A stretch of DNA of 34,990 nt from JAVMKJ01 sp031732875 (GTDB taxonomy: Bacteria > Pseudomonadota > Gammaproteobacteria > Competibacterales > Competibacteraceae), in the NCBI GenBank assembly GCA_031732875.1, contig JAVMKL010000082.1, forward strand, positions 1-34,990, written 5' to 3'. This document shows, one piece after another, positions 6,917 through 14,300 of the stretch (positions are counted from its first letter, which is position 1; each line of letters starts with the position of its first letter). The notes beneath the pieces were generated by a model. It was not told the origin of the DNA, did no database searches, and worked only from the letters and a program-made list of their open reading frames with translations. A program made the translations under genes and the position numbers.

Positions 6917-7999
6917 TTAGCCGAATATGGCCGCGTTCATCCGTTCCACCACGCCGGCCTTGTGCGACTCCGACAGGTGCGCGTAGCGTTGCACCATCGC
7001 CAGGGTCTTATGCCCCAACACCGCCGCGATTTCGTTCAGGCTGGCGCCGTTCATCGCCAGATAGGACGCGGCGGAATGCCGCAAGTCGTGAAAATGGAAG
7101 TCCGCCAGATCCGCGCGCTTCACCGCCGCTTCCCATGGCGCCCGCAGGTCCATGGGCTTGTTGGGGCGTTTCTCGCCCGCCTTGATGTTCCGGGGGCCAT
7201 GGTTCGGCCACACCAGCGGGGTATCGAGGCGCCGCACCTTGGCATGTTCCCGCATCAGTTCGAGGGCCATGCCCGCCAGCGGAACGCCGCGCCGTTCGCC
7301 GTTCTTCGTTTCCCGCAGGGTTATCCAGCCGCGCGCCAGGTCTACATCGCGCCATTCCAGGTTCATGATTTCGCCCGCGCGCATCCCGGTACTCAAGGCG
7401 AGCACCACCACGGGGTACAGGTAGGGGTTCGCGCTGGTTTGGCACTCCCGCAGCAGCACCGCCCGTTCTTCATCGGACAGGAAGCGAACTCGCCCGCGTG
7501 GTTCCTGGGGCTTGGAGACTTTCCGCAGGGGCGAATCCTCAAGCCACTGGTATTCCTTCACCGCCACCGTCAAGCAGTGCGACAGCGCCGCCAGGTAGCG
7601 CACCACGGTCGCGGGCGAGCGGGGTTCATCGCCGGGGAATCCGGCCGCCAGCTTGTCTCGATATTCCGCCAGCAATGGCGGGGTCAAATCCGCCAGGGCG
7701 TAAACGCCAAGCTGTTCTCGCCACCAGTGAAGTTGCTGGCGTTGCTTGGGAGCGCCCTTTTTTCGGGGGAGCACGTCCGCAACGTAGCGGTCGATCAGTT
7801 CCGCGAGGGTGTGGCGTTGCGCTTCGCGGGTCTTGAAGTAGCGCCCTTCCCGAATCGCCGCCTCGGTCTGTTGCGCCCAGCGCCGGGCATCCGTGAGCCG
7901 GTCGAAGCTGGCGGTCTGCAACGGGAATCCCTTCATGCGGATTCGTACCCGATGCGTCACTTTGCCATCGTTCGCCGTGTGCTTGTCGAAGGTCGCCAT
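6917..7999 (-). CDS. Tyrosine-family integrase of the element
   Basis: 360 residues from the ATG at 7999, chosen because GGAG lies 8 bases upstream; the frame is open for 25 more codons. The N-terminal arm-binding domain (about 1-60) is followed by a core-binding SAM-like domain (about 62-165) and the catalytic domain. Active-site residues are visible: Arg207 (STGMRAGE), Lys232, His304 and Arg307 (HDLRH), His330 (GHK) and nucleophile Tyr339 (RYAHLS). It integrates the element into the tRNA-Asn gene. It is encoded next to the distal att site, with arm-type repeats just upstream in the 8136-8321 region. Confidence 0.93.
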   Translation of the reverse strand: MATFDKHTANDGKVTHRVRIRMKGFPLQTASFDRLTDARRWAQQTEAAIREGRYFKTREAQRHTLAELIDRYVADVLPRKKGAPKQRQQLHWWREQLGVYALADLTPPLLAEYRDKLAAGFPGDEPRSPATVVRYLAALSHCLTVAVKEYQWLEDSPLRKVSKPQEPRGRVRFLSDEERAVLLRECQTSANPYLYPVVVLALSTGMRAGEIMNLEWRDVDLARGWITLRETKNGERRGVPLAGMALELMREHAKVRRLDTPLVWPNHGPRNIKAGEKRPNKPMDLRAPWEAAVKRADLADFHFHDLRHSAASYLAMNGASLNEIAAVLGHKTLAMVQRYAHLSESHKAGVVERMNAAIFG

Positions 8000-8135
8000 C
8001 GCCGTTTCTCCAAGGTTCAAACCATGGCGAAAGTCTACGTTAAACGGCGATAAATCACAACATGGGATATACAATCACCTGTTTTTATAAAATTTCTCTA
8101 TTTAAAATATTATCTTGTAAAATAAAAATGGAATC

Positions 8136-8321
8136 GTTGTCCACTAAATGTCCGTTGCCAGAAAAAATCCGCTCAATTGAACACCGTTTTAGGCATTTCG
8201 AGTAACCGGCTTGTCGGGTTCGCCCTGGGGGAGTGTTGGGGCCGGTCGGAATACAAATCGGGGCGGGGTTGGCTTGCAATCGGGCCGGACAGGGCCGCGC
8301 CGTTGTCCACCGGTTGTCCAC
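8136..8321. repeat. Right-end GTTGTCCAC repeats (probable integrase arm sites)
   Basis: GTTGTCCAC is found at 8136-8144, 8302-8310 and 8313-8321, all in one orientation. The last two are spaced 11 bp apart, exactly as 89 and 100 at the left end. They lie in the otherwise gene-free 8000-8443 stretch between the integrase start and the right att copy. That stretch also has an AT-rich part (8085-8130) that may contain the integrase promoter. Confidence 0.6.
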
Positions 8322-8443
8322 TAAACCGCGAATAATGGCGTTATTTTGAGTTGTCGCCAATTATCGCTATTTATTCAACATGCTGATATTGATTGAAAAA
8401 ATTGTGAGTAATCAAGGGTTTTTTGTCTATTTCATGGGACTGT

Positions 8444-8484
8444 TAATCACCGGGTCCGTGGTTCGAGTCCGCGCTGGGTAGCCA
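8444..8484 (+). other. Right att site: duplicated 3' half of tRNA-Asn
   Basis: This segment repeats positions 1-41 with a single difference (T at 8479 against G at 36). The bases just before it (GGACTGT) continue the tRNA-Asn anticodon arm, so the crossover region reaches the anticodon loop, the usual site for tyrosine integrases. There is no 5' tRNA half here, so it is not a functional gene. It is the displaced original 3' end. Confidence 0.85.
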
Positions 8485-8490
8485 AAAAAC

Positions 8491-8525
8491 AAGGGGTTAG
8501 GCGAAAGCCTAACCCCTTTCCTTTT
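8491..8525 (+). terminator. Duplicated tRNA terminator (right copy)
   Basis: GGGGTTAGGC, a GAAA loop and GCCTAACCCC form a perfect 10-bp stem followed by TTTCCTTTT. It is the second copy of the hairpin at 51-85 and shows that the duplication extends beyond the tRNA gene itself. Confidence 0.75.
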
Positions 8526-8588
8526 GTCTGTTGCTCGCTTGCCGCCCGATGGCGGGCGAACCATGGCCAGCCCGAACACAAAATATTC

Positions 8589-8594
8589 TATAAT
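8589..8594 (+). promoter_or_regulatory. Candidate -10 box for small exported protein gene
   Basis: A perfect TATAAT lies 33 bases before the ATG at 8628 in a short AT-rich stretch. No good -35 hexamer is seen at the proper distance, so this is only a candidate. Confidence 0.4.
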
Positions 8595-8627
8595 GTTACA
8601 TAAGAATGAGATCGAGGGAGAACGTCA

Positions 8628-8879
8628 ATGAAACTTTCGCCGATCATTACCGCGGGACTCGCGGCGCTTCTGGGCGCGAACGTTCACGCCTATCAGTCGG
8701 CTCAACCGTGCGACGATGCGTGCAAGGCGCAGAAACAGGAGCGGAAAGCAGCGCGGCCGAAAAGCGAGCGGCAGGATGCCAAGCAACGGCAACTCCAACT
8801 CTACGAGGAGTGCCTGCGCAAGGCGGACTGGCCGGGCACACCCTCGCGCTCCGAGTGTCGGGCCATGCATGGAAAGTGA
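8628..8879 (+). CDS. Small secreted/periplasmic protein, unknown function
   Basis: 83 residues. The N-terminus MKLSPIITAGLAALLGANVHAYQ is a clear Sec signal peptide with probable cleavage after AHA-like VHA. The mature part is very basic and rich in Lys, Arg, Gln and Glu, with three cysteines (CDDAC, EECLRK, SECRAM). It ends in MHGK. GGGAG lies 8 bases before the ATG. It is the first host gene after the element and reads away from it, with tRNA-Arg opposite. No family recognised; the charge pattern suggests a flexible or helical protein. Confidence 0.7.
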   Translation: MKLSPIITAGLAALLGANVHAYQSAQPCDDACKAQKQERKAARPKSERQDAKQRQLQLYEECLRKADWPGTPSRSECRAMHGK

Positions 8880-8898
8880 GTACGAAACCTGAATTAAC

Positions 8899-8975
8899 TG
8901 GCGCGCCCGGCGAGACTTGAACTCACGACCTTCGGCTCCGGAGGCCGACGCTCTATCCAACTGAGCTACGGGCGC
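8899..8975 (-). tRNA. tRNA-Arg(CCG)
   Basis: On the minus strand the sequence folds as a full cloverleaf: acceptor GCGCCCG with CGGGCGC, D-arm containing AGCTCAGTTGGATAGAGC, anticodon loop CTCCGGA with anticodon CCG, T-loop TTCAAGT, discriminator G and encoded CCA at 8899-8901. It is 77 nt with CCA. Confidence 0.95.
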
Positions 8976-9102
8976 GTGGATAAAAGAAAACAGCATACCC
9001 GGACTCCGGTCTCCCGTCCAGTGTTCGCCGAAAGCTTTTCATGCCCGCCGAAAATCCTCGCGACATAACGCGCCTCCGACCGGCCAGGGCGAGGGACAAC
9101 GG

Positions 9103-9132
9103 TTTTCAGGCAAAGGCCGATAACGTTATAAT
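9103..9132 (+). promoter_or_regulatory. Candidate sigma-70 promoter for cytochrome c gene
   Basis: TTTTCA at 9103-9108 and TATAAT at 9127-9132 are 18 bp apart. The leader to the GTG at 9307 would be about 170 bases. Apart from this I see nothing else in the stretch between the tRNA-Arg gene and the cytochrome gene. Confidence 0.4.
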
Positions 9133-9306
9133 CAATGTGTTTAAGTCTTGCCCAAGCCAAAAGATAACTAACCAAAACCTTCCCGCCGACGGCGCTCCCG
9201 CGAAGGCTGGCGTTCGGCTGACGGGAGATTCATCGAATCGAGCCGAGCCCGCCGCAATGCATCCGGGGATGTGCGGGTTGAGAATGCGTTCAGTGAGGTT
9301 AATAGT

Positions 9307-9801
9307 GTGAATCCACAAGCCGATAAATCCGTTATGACCACGTCCGTTGCCCTGATCTCGGGGTTGGTGCTGTTGGCAGTCGTGCTGTTCATGGTCGCCG
9401 CCCTCATCGGTGTCGTCCGCAATGTTGCCCCGGACGATAGCTCGCGGAAACAGGCTGCCGTGCTCGAACGCATCAAGCCGGTCGCCCGGGTTTCCTTCGA
9501 ACAGCCCAAGCCGGCTGTGGCGGTAAAACTGTCCGGACAGGAGGTCTACAACAAGGTCTGCGCGGCCTGCCACGCCGCCGGTACGCTGGGCGCTCCCAAG
9601 ACCGGCGCCAAGGATCAGTGGGAACCCCGCTTCGCTCAGGGTCTGGATACGCTGGTGACCCATGCGGTATCCGGCATCCGCGCCATGCCCGCCAAGGGTG
9701 GCGATCCTTCGCTGACCGAGGCCAATATCAAGGAAGCCGTCATCTATATGCTGGGCGAGACCGGCATCAAGGTGGAAGCCGTCGCCGAAGCACCGAAGTA
9801 A
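9307..9801 (+). CDS. Membrane-anchored cytochrome c5-type protein
   Basis: 164 residues from a GTG at 9307, with GAGG 8 bases upstream. Residues 12-37 form one hydrophobic membrane anchor. A linker of about 40 residues follows, then a single class I cytochrome c domain with the heme site CAACH at 85-89 and a probable Met ligand at 127 (IRAMPAKGG). The spacing and the short C-terminus match the cytochrome c5 group. The protein should carry electrons in the periplasm while tethered to the inner membrane. It is followed by a terminator, so it is probably a single-gene transcript. Confidence 0.88.
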   Translation: MNPQADKSVMTTSVALISGLVLLAVVLFMVAALIGVVRNVAPDDSSRKQAAVLERIKPVARVSFEQPKPAVAVKLSGQEVYNKVCAACHAAGTLGAPKTGAKDQWEPRFAQGLDTLVTHAVSGIRAMPAKGGDPSLTEANIKEAVIYMLGETGIKVEAVAEAPK

Positions 9802-9830
9802 GCTGTTGTCCTTCGGCATTCTCGCATTAC

Positions 9831-9863
9831 AAGGGCCATCCCCAGGGATGACCCTTCGTTTTT
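9831..9863 (+). terminator. Rho-independent terminator after cytochrome gene
   Basis: AAGGG at 9831-9835 pairs with CCCTT at 9852-9856, and the inner CATCC pairs with GGATG, giving a long stem with one mismatch. TTTTT follows at 9859-9863. It lies between the cytochrome gene and the ABC exporter gene. Confidence 0.85.
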
Positions 9864-9876
9864 CAGGCGAACCACC

Positions 9877-11697
9877 ATGCGTCCCGATCTCCGCCACACC
9901 GAATCTCTCCGCCACGAGCGCCGCAACTGGACGAATCTGCGTGCCCTGCTACCGTACCTGTGGGAGTATCGCGAGCGAGTGCTGCTCGCCCTCGGCTGTC
10001 TGGTGCTGGCCAAGGTCGCCAATATCGGTGTGCCGCTGACGCTCAAGCAAATTGTGGACAGCCTGGACCCCCACCATCAGGCCGTGGTCGTGCTTCCGGC
10101 CACCCTGTTGCTGGCTTACGGTGTGCTGAAACTGGGCAACGCCCTGTTCGGCGAACTGCGCGACGTGCTGTTCGCCCGGGTCCGCTACCGCGCCATGCGC
10201 CGGTTGACGGTCCGGACTCTGGCTCACTTACATGAGCTGTCGTTGCGGTTTCACCTGGAGCGCAAGACCGGCGCGATCAGCCGCGATCTGGAGCGGGGCG
10301 CGCGCAGCCTGAGCACGCTGCTGAATTATCTGGCCTTCAGCATTCTGCCGGTGGTGGTGGAATTCCTGCTGGCGGCGGTACTGCTGCTGGGCCGCTATCC
10401 TACGGTTTTCACGCTCGTCATCTTCGGCAGCGTCGCCGCTTACGTCGCCTTTACCCTGGCGATCACCAACTGGCGGATGGAGCATCGTCACCTGATGAAC
10501 CGGCTGGAATCGCAAGCCGGCAACGAGGCCATCGACAGCCTGATCAATTACGAAACGGTCAAATACTTCGGCAACGAAAACTGGGAGTTGCAGCGTTGCG
10601 ACGCGACTCTTGCCTCCTGGGAAAACAGCGCGGTGCTCAGCCAGACTTCGATGTCGGTGCTAAACTTCGGGCAGGGCGCCATCATCGCCGCTGGCGCGAC
10701 GCTGATCATGTACGTCGCCGCCGGCCGGGTCGGCGCCGGCCAGATGACGCTGGGCGATCTGGTGCTGGTCAACGCCCTGCTGCTGCAACTGTTCATCCCG
10801 CTGAATTTTCTCGGCATCGTTTACCGGCAGATCAAGTACGCGCTGGCCGACATGGACGATCTGGTGCGACTGCTGGGGCGGAACCCGGAAATCCGCGACG
10901 CCTCGGACGCGGTCGAACTGGCGGTGACAAACGGCGAATTACGCTTCGAGCGGGTGAATTTCGGCTATCAACCCGACCGGCAAATCCTGTTCGACGTGAG
11001 CTTTGGCATCCCGCCGGGTCGCAAGCTGGCGGTGGTCGGCGCCAGCGGGGCCGGAAAATCCACCCTCGCGCGGTTGTTGTTCCGGTTTTACGACGTGACC
11101 GGCGGACGCGTCCTGATCGACGGCCAGGACGTTCGCGCCGTGACCCAGCAAAGCCTGCGCGCCGCCATCGGCATCGTGCCGCAGGACACGGTGTTGTTCA
11201 ACGACACGCTGTATTACAACCTGGCCTATGCCCGGCCCGGGGCCAGCCGCGAGGAAGTCGCCGCCGCCGCCCGAATGGCGCAGCTGCACGATTTTATCGC
11301 CGCGTTGCCGGCGGGTTACGAAACCCTGGTCGGCGAGCGGGGCCTGAAGCTGTCGGGCGGCGAGAAGCAGCGGGTGGCGATCGCCCGAGCCATCCTCAAA
11401 CGGCCGCGCATCCTGATCTTCGACGAAGCGACTTCGGCGCTGGACAGCAAATCCGAGCAGGCGATTTTGCAAGCCTTGCGCGCGGTGGCCGCCGAGCACA
11501 CCACGCTGGTCATCGCCCACCGGCTATCCACCATCGTCGATGCCGACCAGATTCTGGTTTTGGATCACGGCCGGGTGCGCGAACAGGGTACTCATCGGGA
11601 ATTGCTGCAACAGGATGGGTTGTATGCCCAGATGTGGACCTTGCAGCAGCGGGAGCAGGAAACGCAGGAAGAAGAGCGATTGCTGGGACTGGCCTGA
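9877..11697 (+). CDS. Atm1/ABCB7-type ABC exporter (fused permease-ATPase)
   Basis: 606 residues. A six-helix exporter domain occupies about 30-320. The nucleotide-binding domain has Walker A GASGAGKS at 388-395, signature LSGGE at 492-496, Walker B with Asp516 and Glu517 (ILIFDEATSALD) and the H-loop His548 (VIAHRLST). Length and the N-terminal part (LKQIVDSLD, the conserved NYETVKYFGNE stretch) match the Atm1/ABCB7 group, which in bacteria exports glutathione-linked compounds, sulfur species or heavy-metal conjugates. It acts as a homodimer in the inner membrane. The gene starts 14 bases after the terminator of the cytochrome gene. Confidence 0.92.
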   Translation: MRPDLRHTESLRHERRNWTNLRALLPYLWEYRERVLLALGCLVLAKVANIGVPLTLKQIVDSLDPHHQAVVVLPATLLLAYGVLKLGNALFGELRDVLFARVRYRAMRRLTVRTLAHLHELSLRFHLERKTGAISRDLERGARSLSTLLNYLAFSILPVVVEFLLAAVLLLGRYPTVFTLVIFGSVAAYVAFTLAITNWRMEHRHLMNRLESQAGNEAIDSLINYETVKYFGNENWELQRCDATLASWENSAVLSQTSMSVLNFGQGAIIAAGATLIMYVAAGRVGAGQMTLGDLVLVNALLLQLFIPLNFLGIVYRQIKYALADMDDLVRLLGRNPEIRDASDAVELAVTNGELRFERVNFGYQPDRQILFDVSFGIPPGRKLAVVGASGAGKSTLARLLFRFYDVTGGRVLIDGQDVRAVTQQSLRAAIGIVPQDTVLFNDTLYYNLAYARPGASREEVAAAARMAQLHDFIAALPAGYETLVGERGLKLSGGEKQRVAIARAILKRPRILIFDEATSALDSKSEQAILQALRAVAAEHTTLVIAHRLSTIVDADQILVLDHGRVREQGTHRELLQQDGLYAQMWTLQQREQETQEEERLLGLA

Positions 11698-11756
11698 GAG
11701 GGACCGATCGAGGAGAAACCTTGCGGGTTATCGCCGAAGAGGCAGGCATGGGCAGG

Positions 11757-11784
11757 TTGACATAATATATTAGATTATTATAAT
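11757..11784 (+). promoter_or_regulatory. Strong consensus sigma-70 promoter
   Basis: A perfect TTGACA (11757-11762) and a perfect TATAAT (11779-11784) are separated by 16 bp in a very AT-rich stretch within GC-rich surroundings. It reads into the DUF2892 gene, with a leader of about 120 bases, and probably also serves the AhpD-like gene. Confidence 0.8.
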
Positions 11785-11913
11785 TTAATTATTAATAATC
11801 GACGCCGCCCCGCGGACAGTACCGGCGTGGGGCCGAAGGATCAGGGAGTTTGTACGGCCACCCAATCGTTCGCCTCGCGCCGTCGTCATTTCACCCTTGA
11901 AAGAGGTCTTGCC

Positions 11914-12105
11914 ATGCAAGTCAATGTTGGAAATAGTGACCGGATTATCCGAATCGTTGCCGGACTGGGATTGATCGCCCTGGCCGCCACGGGAACCGTG
12001 GGGGCTTGGGGTTGGATCGGCGTCGTTCCGTTGCTGACCGGGGTGTTCCGCTTCTGCCCGGCGTACACCGTGTTGGGCATCAAGACCTGCAATACCCCTT
12101 CTTAA
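11914..12105 (+). CDS. DUF2892 (YgaP-like) inner membrane protein
   Basis: 63 residues from the ATG at 11914, with AGAGG upstream. It opens with the family pattern QVNVGNSDRIIRIVAGL, followed by two membrane helices (about 15-32 and 35-50) and the ending FCPAYTVLGIKTC. This unit is found alone or fused to rhodanese domains in YgaP-type proteins, and often occurs near sulfur or stress genes. It has two cysteines at the C-terminal end, one in FCPAY and one in KTCN. It is driven by the consensus promoter at 11757-11784 and lies 55 bases before the AhpD-like gene. Confidence 0.85.
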   Translation: MQVNVGNSDRIIRIVAGLGLIALAATGTVGAWGWIGVVPLLTGVFRFCPAYTVLGIKTCNTPS

Positions 12106-12160
12106 CCTTTTCGGTGCACTACCAGGTCCTGTCATCGGTATTCCATCAGGCAAAAAGGTC

Positions 12161-12508
12161 ATGAGTAGCAAGTCGTTCAAGCAAATTACCCAGGATATCA
12201 ATCAGGCGCTTAGCGGTTTCCGTAAGGAGGCCGGCGGGACCATGGCCGGTTTTGGGGCCATGGCGAAAGCGGCGATGGCACCGGGCGTGTTATCGGAACT
12301 GCAGAAGGAGTTGATTGCCCTGGCGATCGGGGTAACGTCGCGCTGCGATGGCTGCATTGGTTTCCATGTGAAAGCCTTGGTGCGTTTGGGAATGACCCGG
12401 GAGCAATTGAACGAAACGCTGGCCGTGGCCGTGTACATGGGCGGGGGGCCAGCATTGATGTATGCCGCCGAGGCCCTGCGCGCGTATGAGGAATTCAGCG
12501 AACGATAA
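12161..12508 (+). CDS. AhpD-like carboxymuconolactone decarboxylase-family protein
   Basis: 115 residues. The core is the helical AhpD fold with the redox motif Cys62-x-x-Cys65 and His69 (RCDGCIGFH). Downstream residues (LGMTREQLNETLAVAVYMGGGPALMYA) match the small YnjA-like subgroup. Members with both cysteines work as thiol-dependent peroxidases or reductase partners. It is probably co-transcribed with the DUF2892 gene, so a redox or sulfur stress role for the pair is reasonable but unproven. Confidence 0.88.
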   Translation: MSSKSFKQITQDINQALSGFRKEAGGTMAGFGAMAKAAMAPGVLSELQKELIALAIGVTSRCDGCIGFHVKALVRLGMTREQLNETLAVAVYMGGGPALMYAAEALRAYEEFSER

Positions 12509-12538
12509 GTCCTCCGGCGGGAATTCGCCGATATTCGG

Positions 12539-12579
12539 ACCGGCGCCGCGGTAACGATCCGCGGGTTCGCGCGCCGGTT
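12539..12579. terminator. Hairpin between convergent genes
   Basis: ACCGGCGC pairs with GCGCCGGT, and an inner CGCGG with CCGCG, with an asymmetric bulge. It lies exactly between the converging AhpD-like gene and the 82-residue gene. There is no T-run, so efficient intrinsic termination is not certain. Confidence 0.4.
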
Positions 12580-12580
12580 C

Positions 12581-12829
12581 CTACTCTTCCCAGCTTTCCG
12601 ACTCGCCGAACGCCAGCAGCGCTCGTTCCGTTTCGTTCAACACCACCAGCAGACCGGCCCGCTGCCGGTGCAGCCAGGCCAGTCGTTGGTGATGGTCGGC
12701 GAGTTCGTCGGTATCGATGGCAACCGACTCGCTTAACACGACGGTCAATTCCGCGACCGATACATCCAGTTCATCCAGATCGTCCAATAACTCCCGCCGC
12801 TGGATCCGTAGTTGGTGGAATGTCGTCAT
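12581..12829 (-). CDS. Small helical hypothetical protein
   Basis: 82 residues, acidic, nearly all helical. Leucine-rich heptads (LRIQRRELLDDLDELDVSVAELTVVL and HHQRLAWLHRQRAGLLVVLNETERALLAF) suggest an antiparallel coiled-coil hairpin. GGAG lies 6 bases before the ATG. It follows the GspF-like gene by 21 bases on the same strand, so the two very likely form an operon and may interact. No family recognised. Confidence 0.6.
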   Translation of the reverse strand: MTTFHQLRIQRRELLDDLDELDVSVAELTVVLSESVAIDTDELADHHQRLAWLHRQRAGLLVVLNETERALLAFGESESWEE

Positions 12830-12850
12830 CGTCTTCTCCCAAGAAGCCTG

Positions 12851-13822
12851 TCAACCCGGAACGGTCATCCCCCGATAACCGCCCACGATGTTTGCCGCCA
12901 TGAAGATCGCCACCGCCGCGTAAAACAGGCGGGGCAGCCATTCCGCCAGCGTATCCCATTGCCGATCCAATTGGGCGTCCCACTGGCGTAATTGATGGCG
13001 GATGACTTCGTCCAGCCGGCCCGCCACCTCGCCGCTGGCAAACAGTGCCGCCGCACCGGGATCGTCCACCACGCCGTAGCGATTCAGGGTTTCGGCCACC
13101 CCCGACCGGCCATCGGCCAGTGCCGCCGCTGCGCCGGCGAACCGAGCACGCAGCAGTGGGTCGGTGACACTCTTTCCGGCCAAGGGCAGCGCTTCCAGAA
13201 TCGGCACTCCGGATTCCAGCAACAGCAGCAGGCCGAACAGTCCATCGCGCCGTTGTTGCCGGGCCAGCAGCCCGCCGAGCACCGGCAGCGCCAACAGCAA
13301 CTTTGCCCACGTCGCACCGGTTTCGCGAGCCAGTTGTTGGCGGTAGGCAAACACCAGCAGGCGCAGACCGCCGTACAACAACAGCGGTGGTCCGGCGGCA
13401 CGCAGCAGATAGCCGCTCAAGCCGATGGTACCCTGAAACAGCACGGGGAAAGGCGCGACGAAGCACGCCAGCGCCAGGATCAGGAACGGGAAAATCAGCC
13501 GCGATTTCAATCGGCCAAACAACTGGGCGCGGTTGGCGTAATGTTCGCTCAGGCGTTTATAGAGGGATTCCAGCCGTCCGCTCGTGGCCGCCGCGCGCAC
13601 CAGTCGCCCTTCCCACGGCAGCCACAGGTTGCTGTTTTGTCCCGCTTTCGCCAGATCCGCGCCCTTGGCGAGCGCTGCGGCGGTTTGTGCCAAGGCTTGC
13701 TGCGCGTCGGTTGGCAAATCGCCCCCAATCATAGAAAACGCCTGCGCCGGTGCAATACCGGCGTGTTCCATCGTCGCCAGTTGAGAGAACAGTTGGGAGC
13801 GTTGGTGGGTGGTCAGCGACAC
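12851..13822 (-). CDS. Orphan type II secretion GspF / PilC-like protein
   Basis: 323 residues. Two helical T2SSF domains are seen: about 5-105 (ATMEHAGIAPAQAF, WEGRLVRAAATSGRLESLYKRL) and about 185-290 (LLLLESGVPILEALPLAG, ALFASGEVAGRLDEVIRH). Each is followed by membrane helices, near 108-130 and 300-318. GspF/PilC proteins are the inner-membrane platform of type II secretion and type IV pilus machines. This one is shorter than PilC (about 400 residues) and lacks neighbouring ATPase or pilin genes, so it is an orphan. It may support a system encoded elsewhere or a minimal export function with the 82-residue partner. Confidence 0.82.
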   Translation of the reverse strand: MSLTTHQRSQLFSQLATMEHAGIAPAQAFSMIGGDLPTDAQQALAQTAAALAKGADLAKAGQNSNLWLPWEGRLVRAAATSGRLESLYKRLSEHYANRAQLFGRLKSRLIFPFLILALACFVAPFPVLFQGTIGLSGYLLRAAGPPLLLYGGLRLLVFAYRQQLARETGATWAKLLLALPVLGGLLARQQRRDGLFGLLLLLESGVPILEALPLAGKSVTDPLLRARFAGAAAALADGRSGVAETLNRYGVVDDPGAAALFASGEVAGRLDEVIRHQLRQWDAQLDRQWDTLAEWLPRLFYAAVAIFMAANIVGGYRGMTVPG

Positions 13823-13858
13823 GAGAGTGGGTCCGGGCAGAGTCTTACTGCAACTGGA

Positions 13859-14260
13859 TTATCCAGGTTTTCGGCCGGTTATGCCCCATTGCAGCTGATC
13901 CAGACCAGCATCGGTCAGTCCGTCGCGCAGATCGACCCAGGTGAAGGCGCGGAGGAACAGCGGCAATTCCGGTCTGGAGGGAGCGTCGGGCAACAGCACG
14001 GGAATAATGGGCAGCGTGCGATTTACGAACTCCGATAAACAGGCGCGTATTTCCGGGACTTCCCAAGGGCCGAGGCCGTCCTTACCAACCAGAACGGCGG
14101 CGGTGCGCGTTGTTTGGATGATTTTTTCCAACGCCTCCTGCCAGGGCCGCCCCGGTACCTGTTGCTCTTCGTCCAGCCAAGCTTTAAGGCCACGCTTCTG
14201 TAGCGCTTGGGCCAGTTTCCGCACGGTCGGTTTATCTTTGCTGTTGTGGCTAAGGTAAAA
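13859..14260 (-). pseudogene. TIR-domain gene, 5' end lost
   Basis: The reading frame opens at TTT of FYLSHNSKDKPTVRKLA, the first strand of a TIR domain, immediately after an in-frame TAA at 14261-14263. No ATG, GTG or TTG precedes the SHNSKD box. The first possible start is the GTG at 14224, which would delete the first strand. The rest is well preserved: KAWLDEEQ, the catalytic-region residues PGRPWQEALEKII, AAVLVGKDGLGPWE and LPIIPVLLP. TIR proteins of this type hydrolyse NAD+ or transmit defence signals. It is read as a 5'-truncated remnant, although internal initiation cannot be ruled out. Confidence 0.65.
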
Positions 14261-14300
14261 TTATCTTTTAGAATCGCTTTGACCGGATCTCGCCAAGCGA

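Larger units (their letters stand above)
1..8484. mobile_element. P4-like satellite / integrative element in tRNA-Asn
   Basis: The element is bounded by a direct repeat: positions 1-41 match 8444-8484 at 40 of 41 bases, and similarity continues through the following terminator. It contains a tyrosine integrase, an excisionase-like HTH protein, CHC2 and TOPRIM/DUF927 primase parts, an Ash-like ORF, a nuclease, a toxin-antitoxin pair, an iteron array and integrase arm-type repeats at both ends. No structural, packaging or lysis genes are visible. Phage P4 and related satellites share the combination of tRNA integration, primase-helicase replication and Ash/RNA immunity, so P4-like satellite is the best reading. 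A plasmid-like integrative element is the alternative. The left end may lie slightly upstream, because the window opens inside the tRNA. Confidence 0.85.

Noticed and set aside
6887..8053. 388-codon plus-strand frame
   Set aside because: It is exactly antisense to the integrase gene, which has all catalytic residues; no family resemblance.
9106..9915. 269-codon minus-strand frame
   Set aside because: Antisense to the cytochrome gene and its terminator; composition typical of a shadow.
12992..14038. 348-codon plus-strand frame rich in Gln and Arg
   Set aside because: Antisense to the GspF-like gene; the Gln-rich sequence is the complement of leucine codons.
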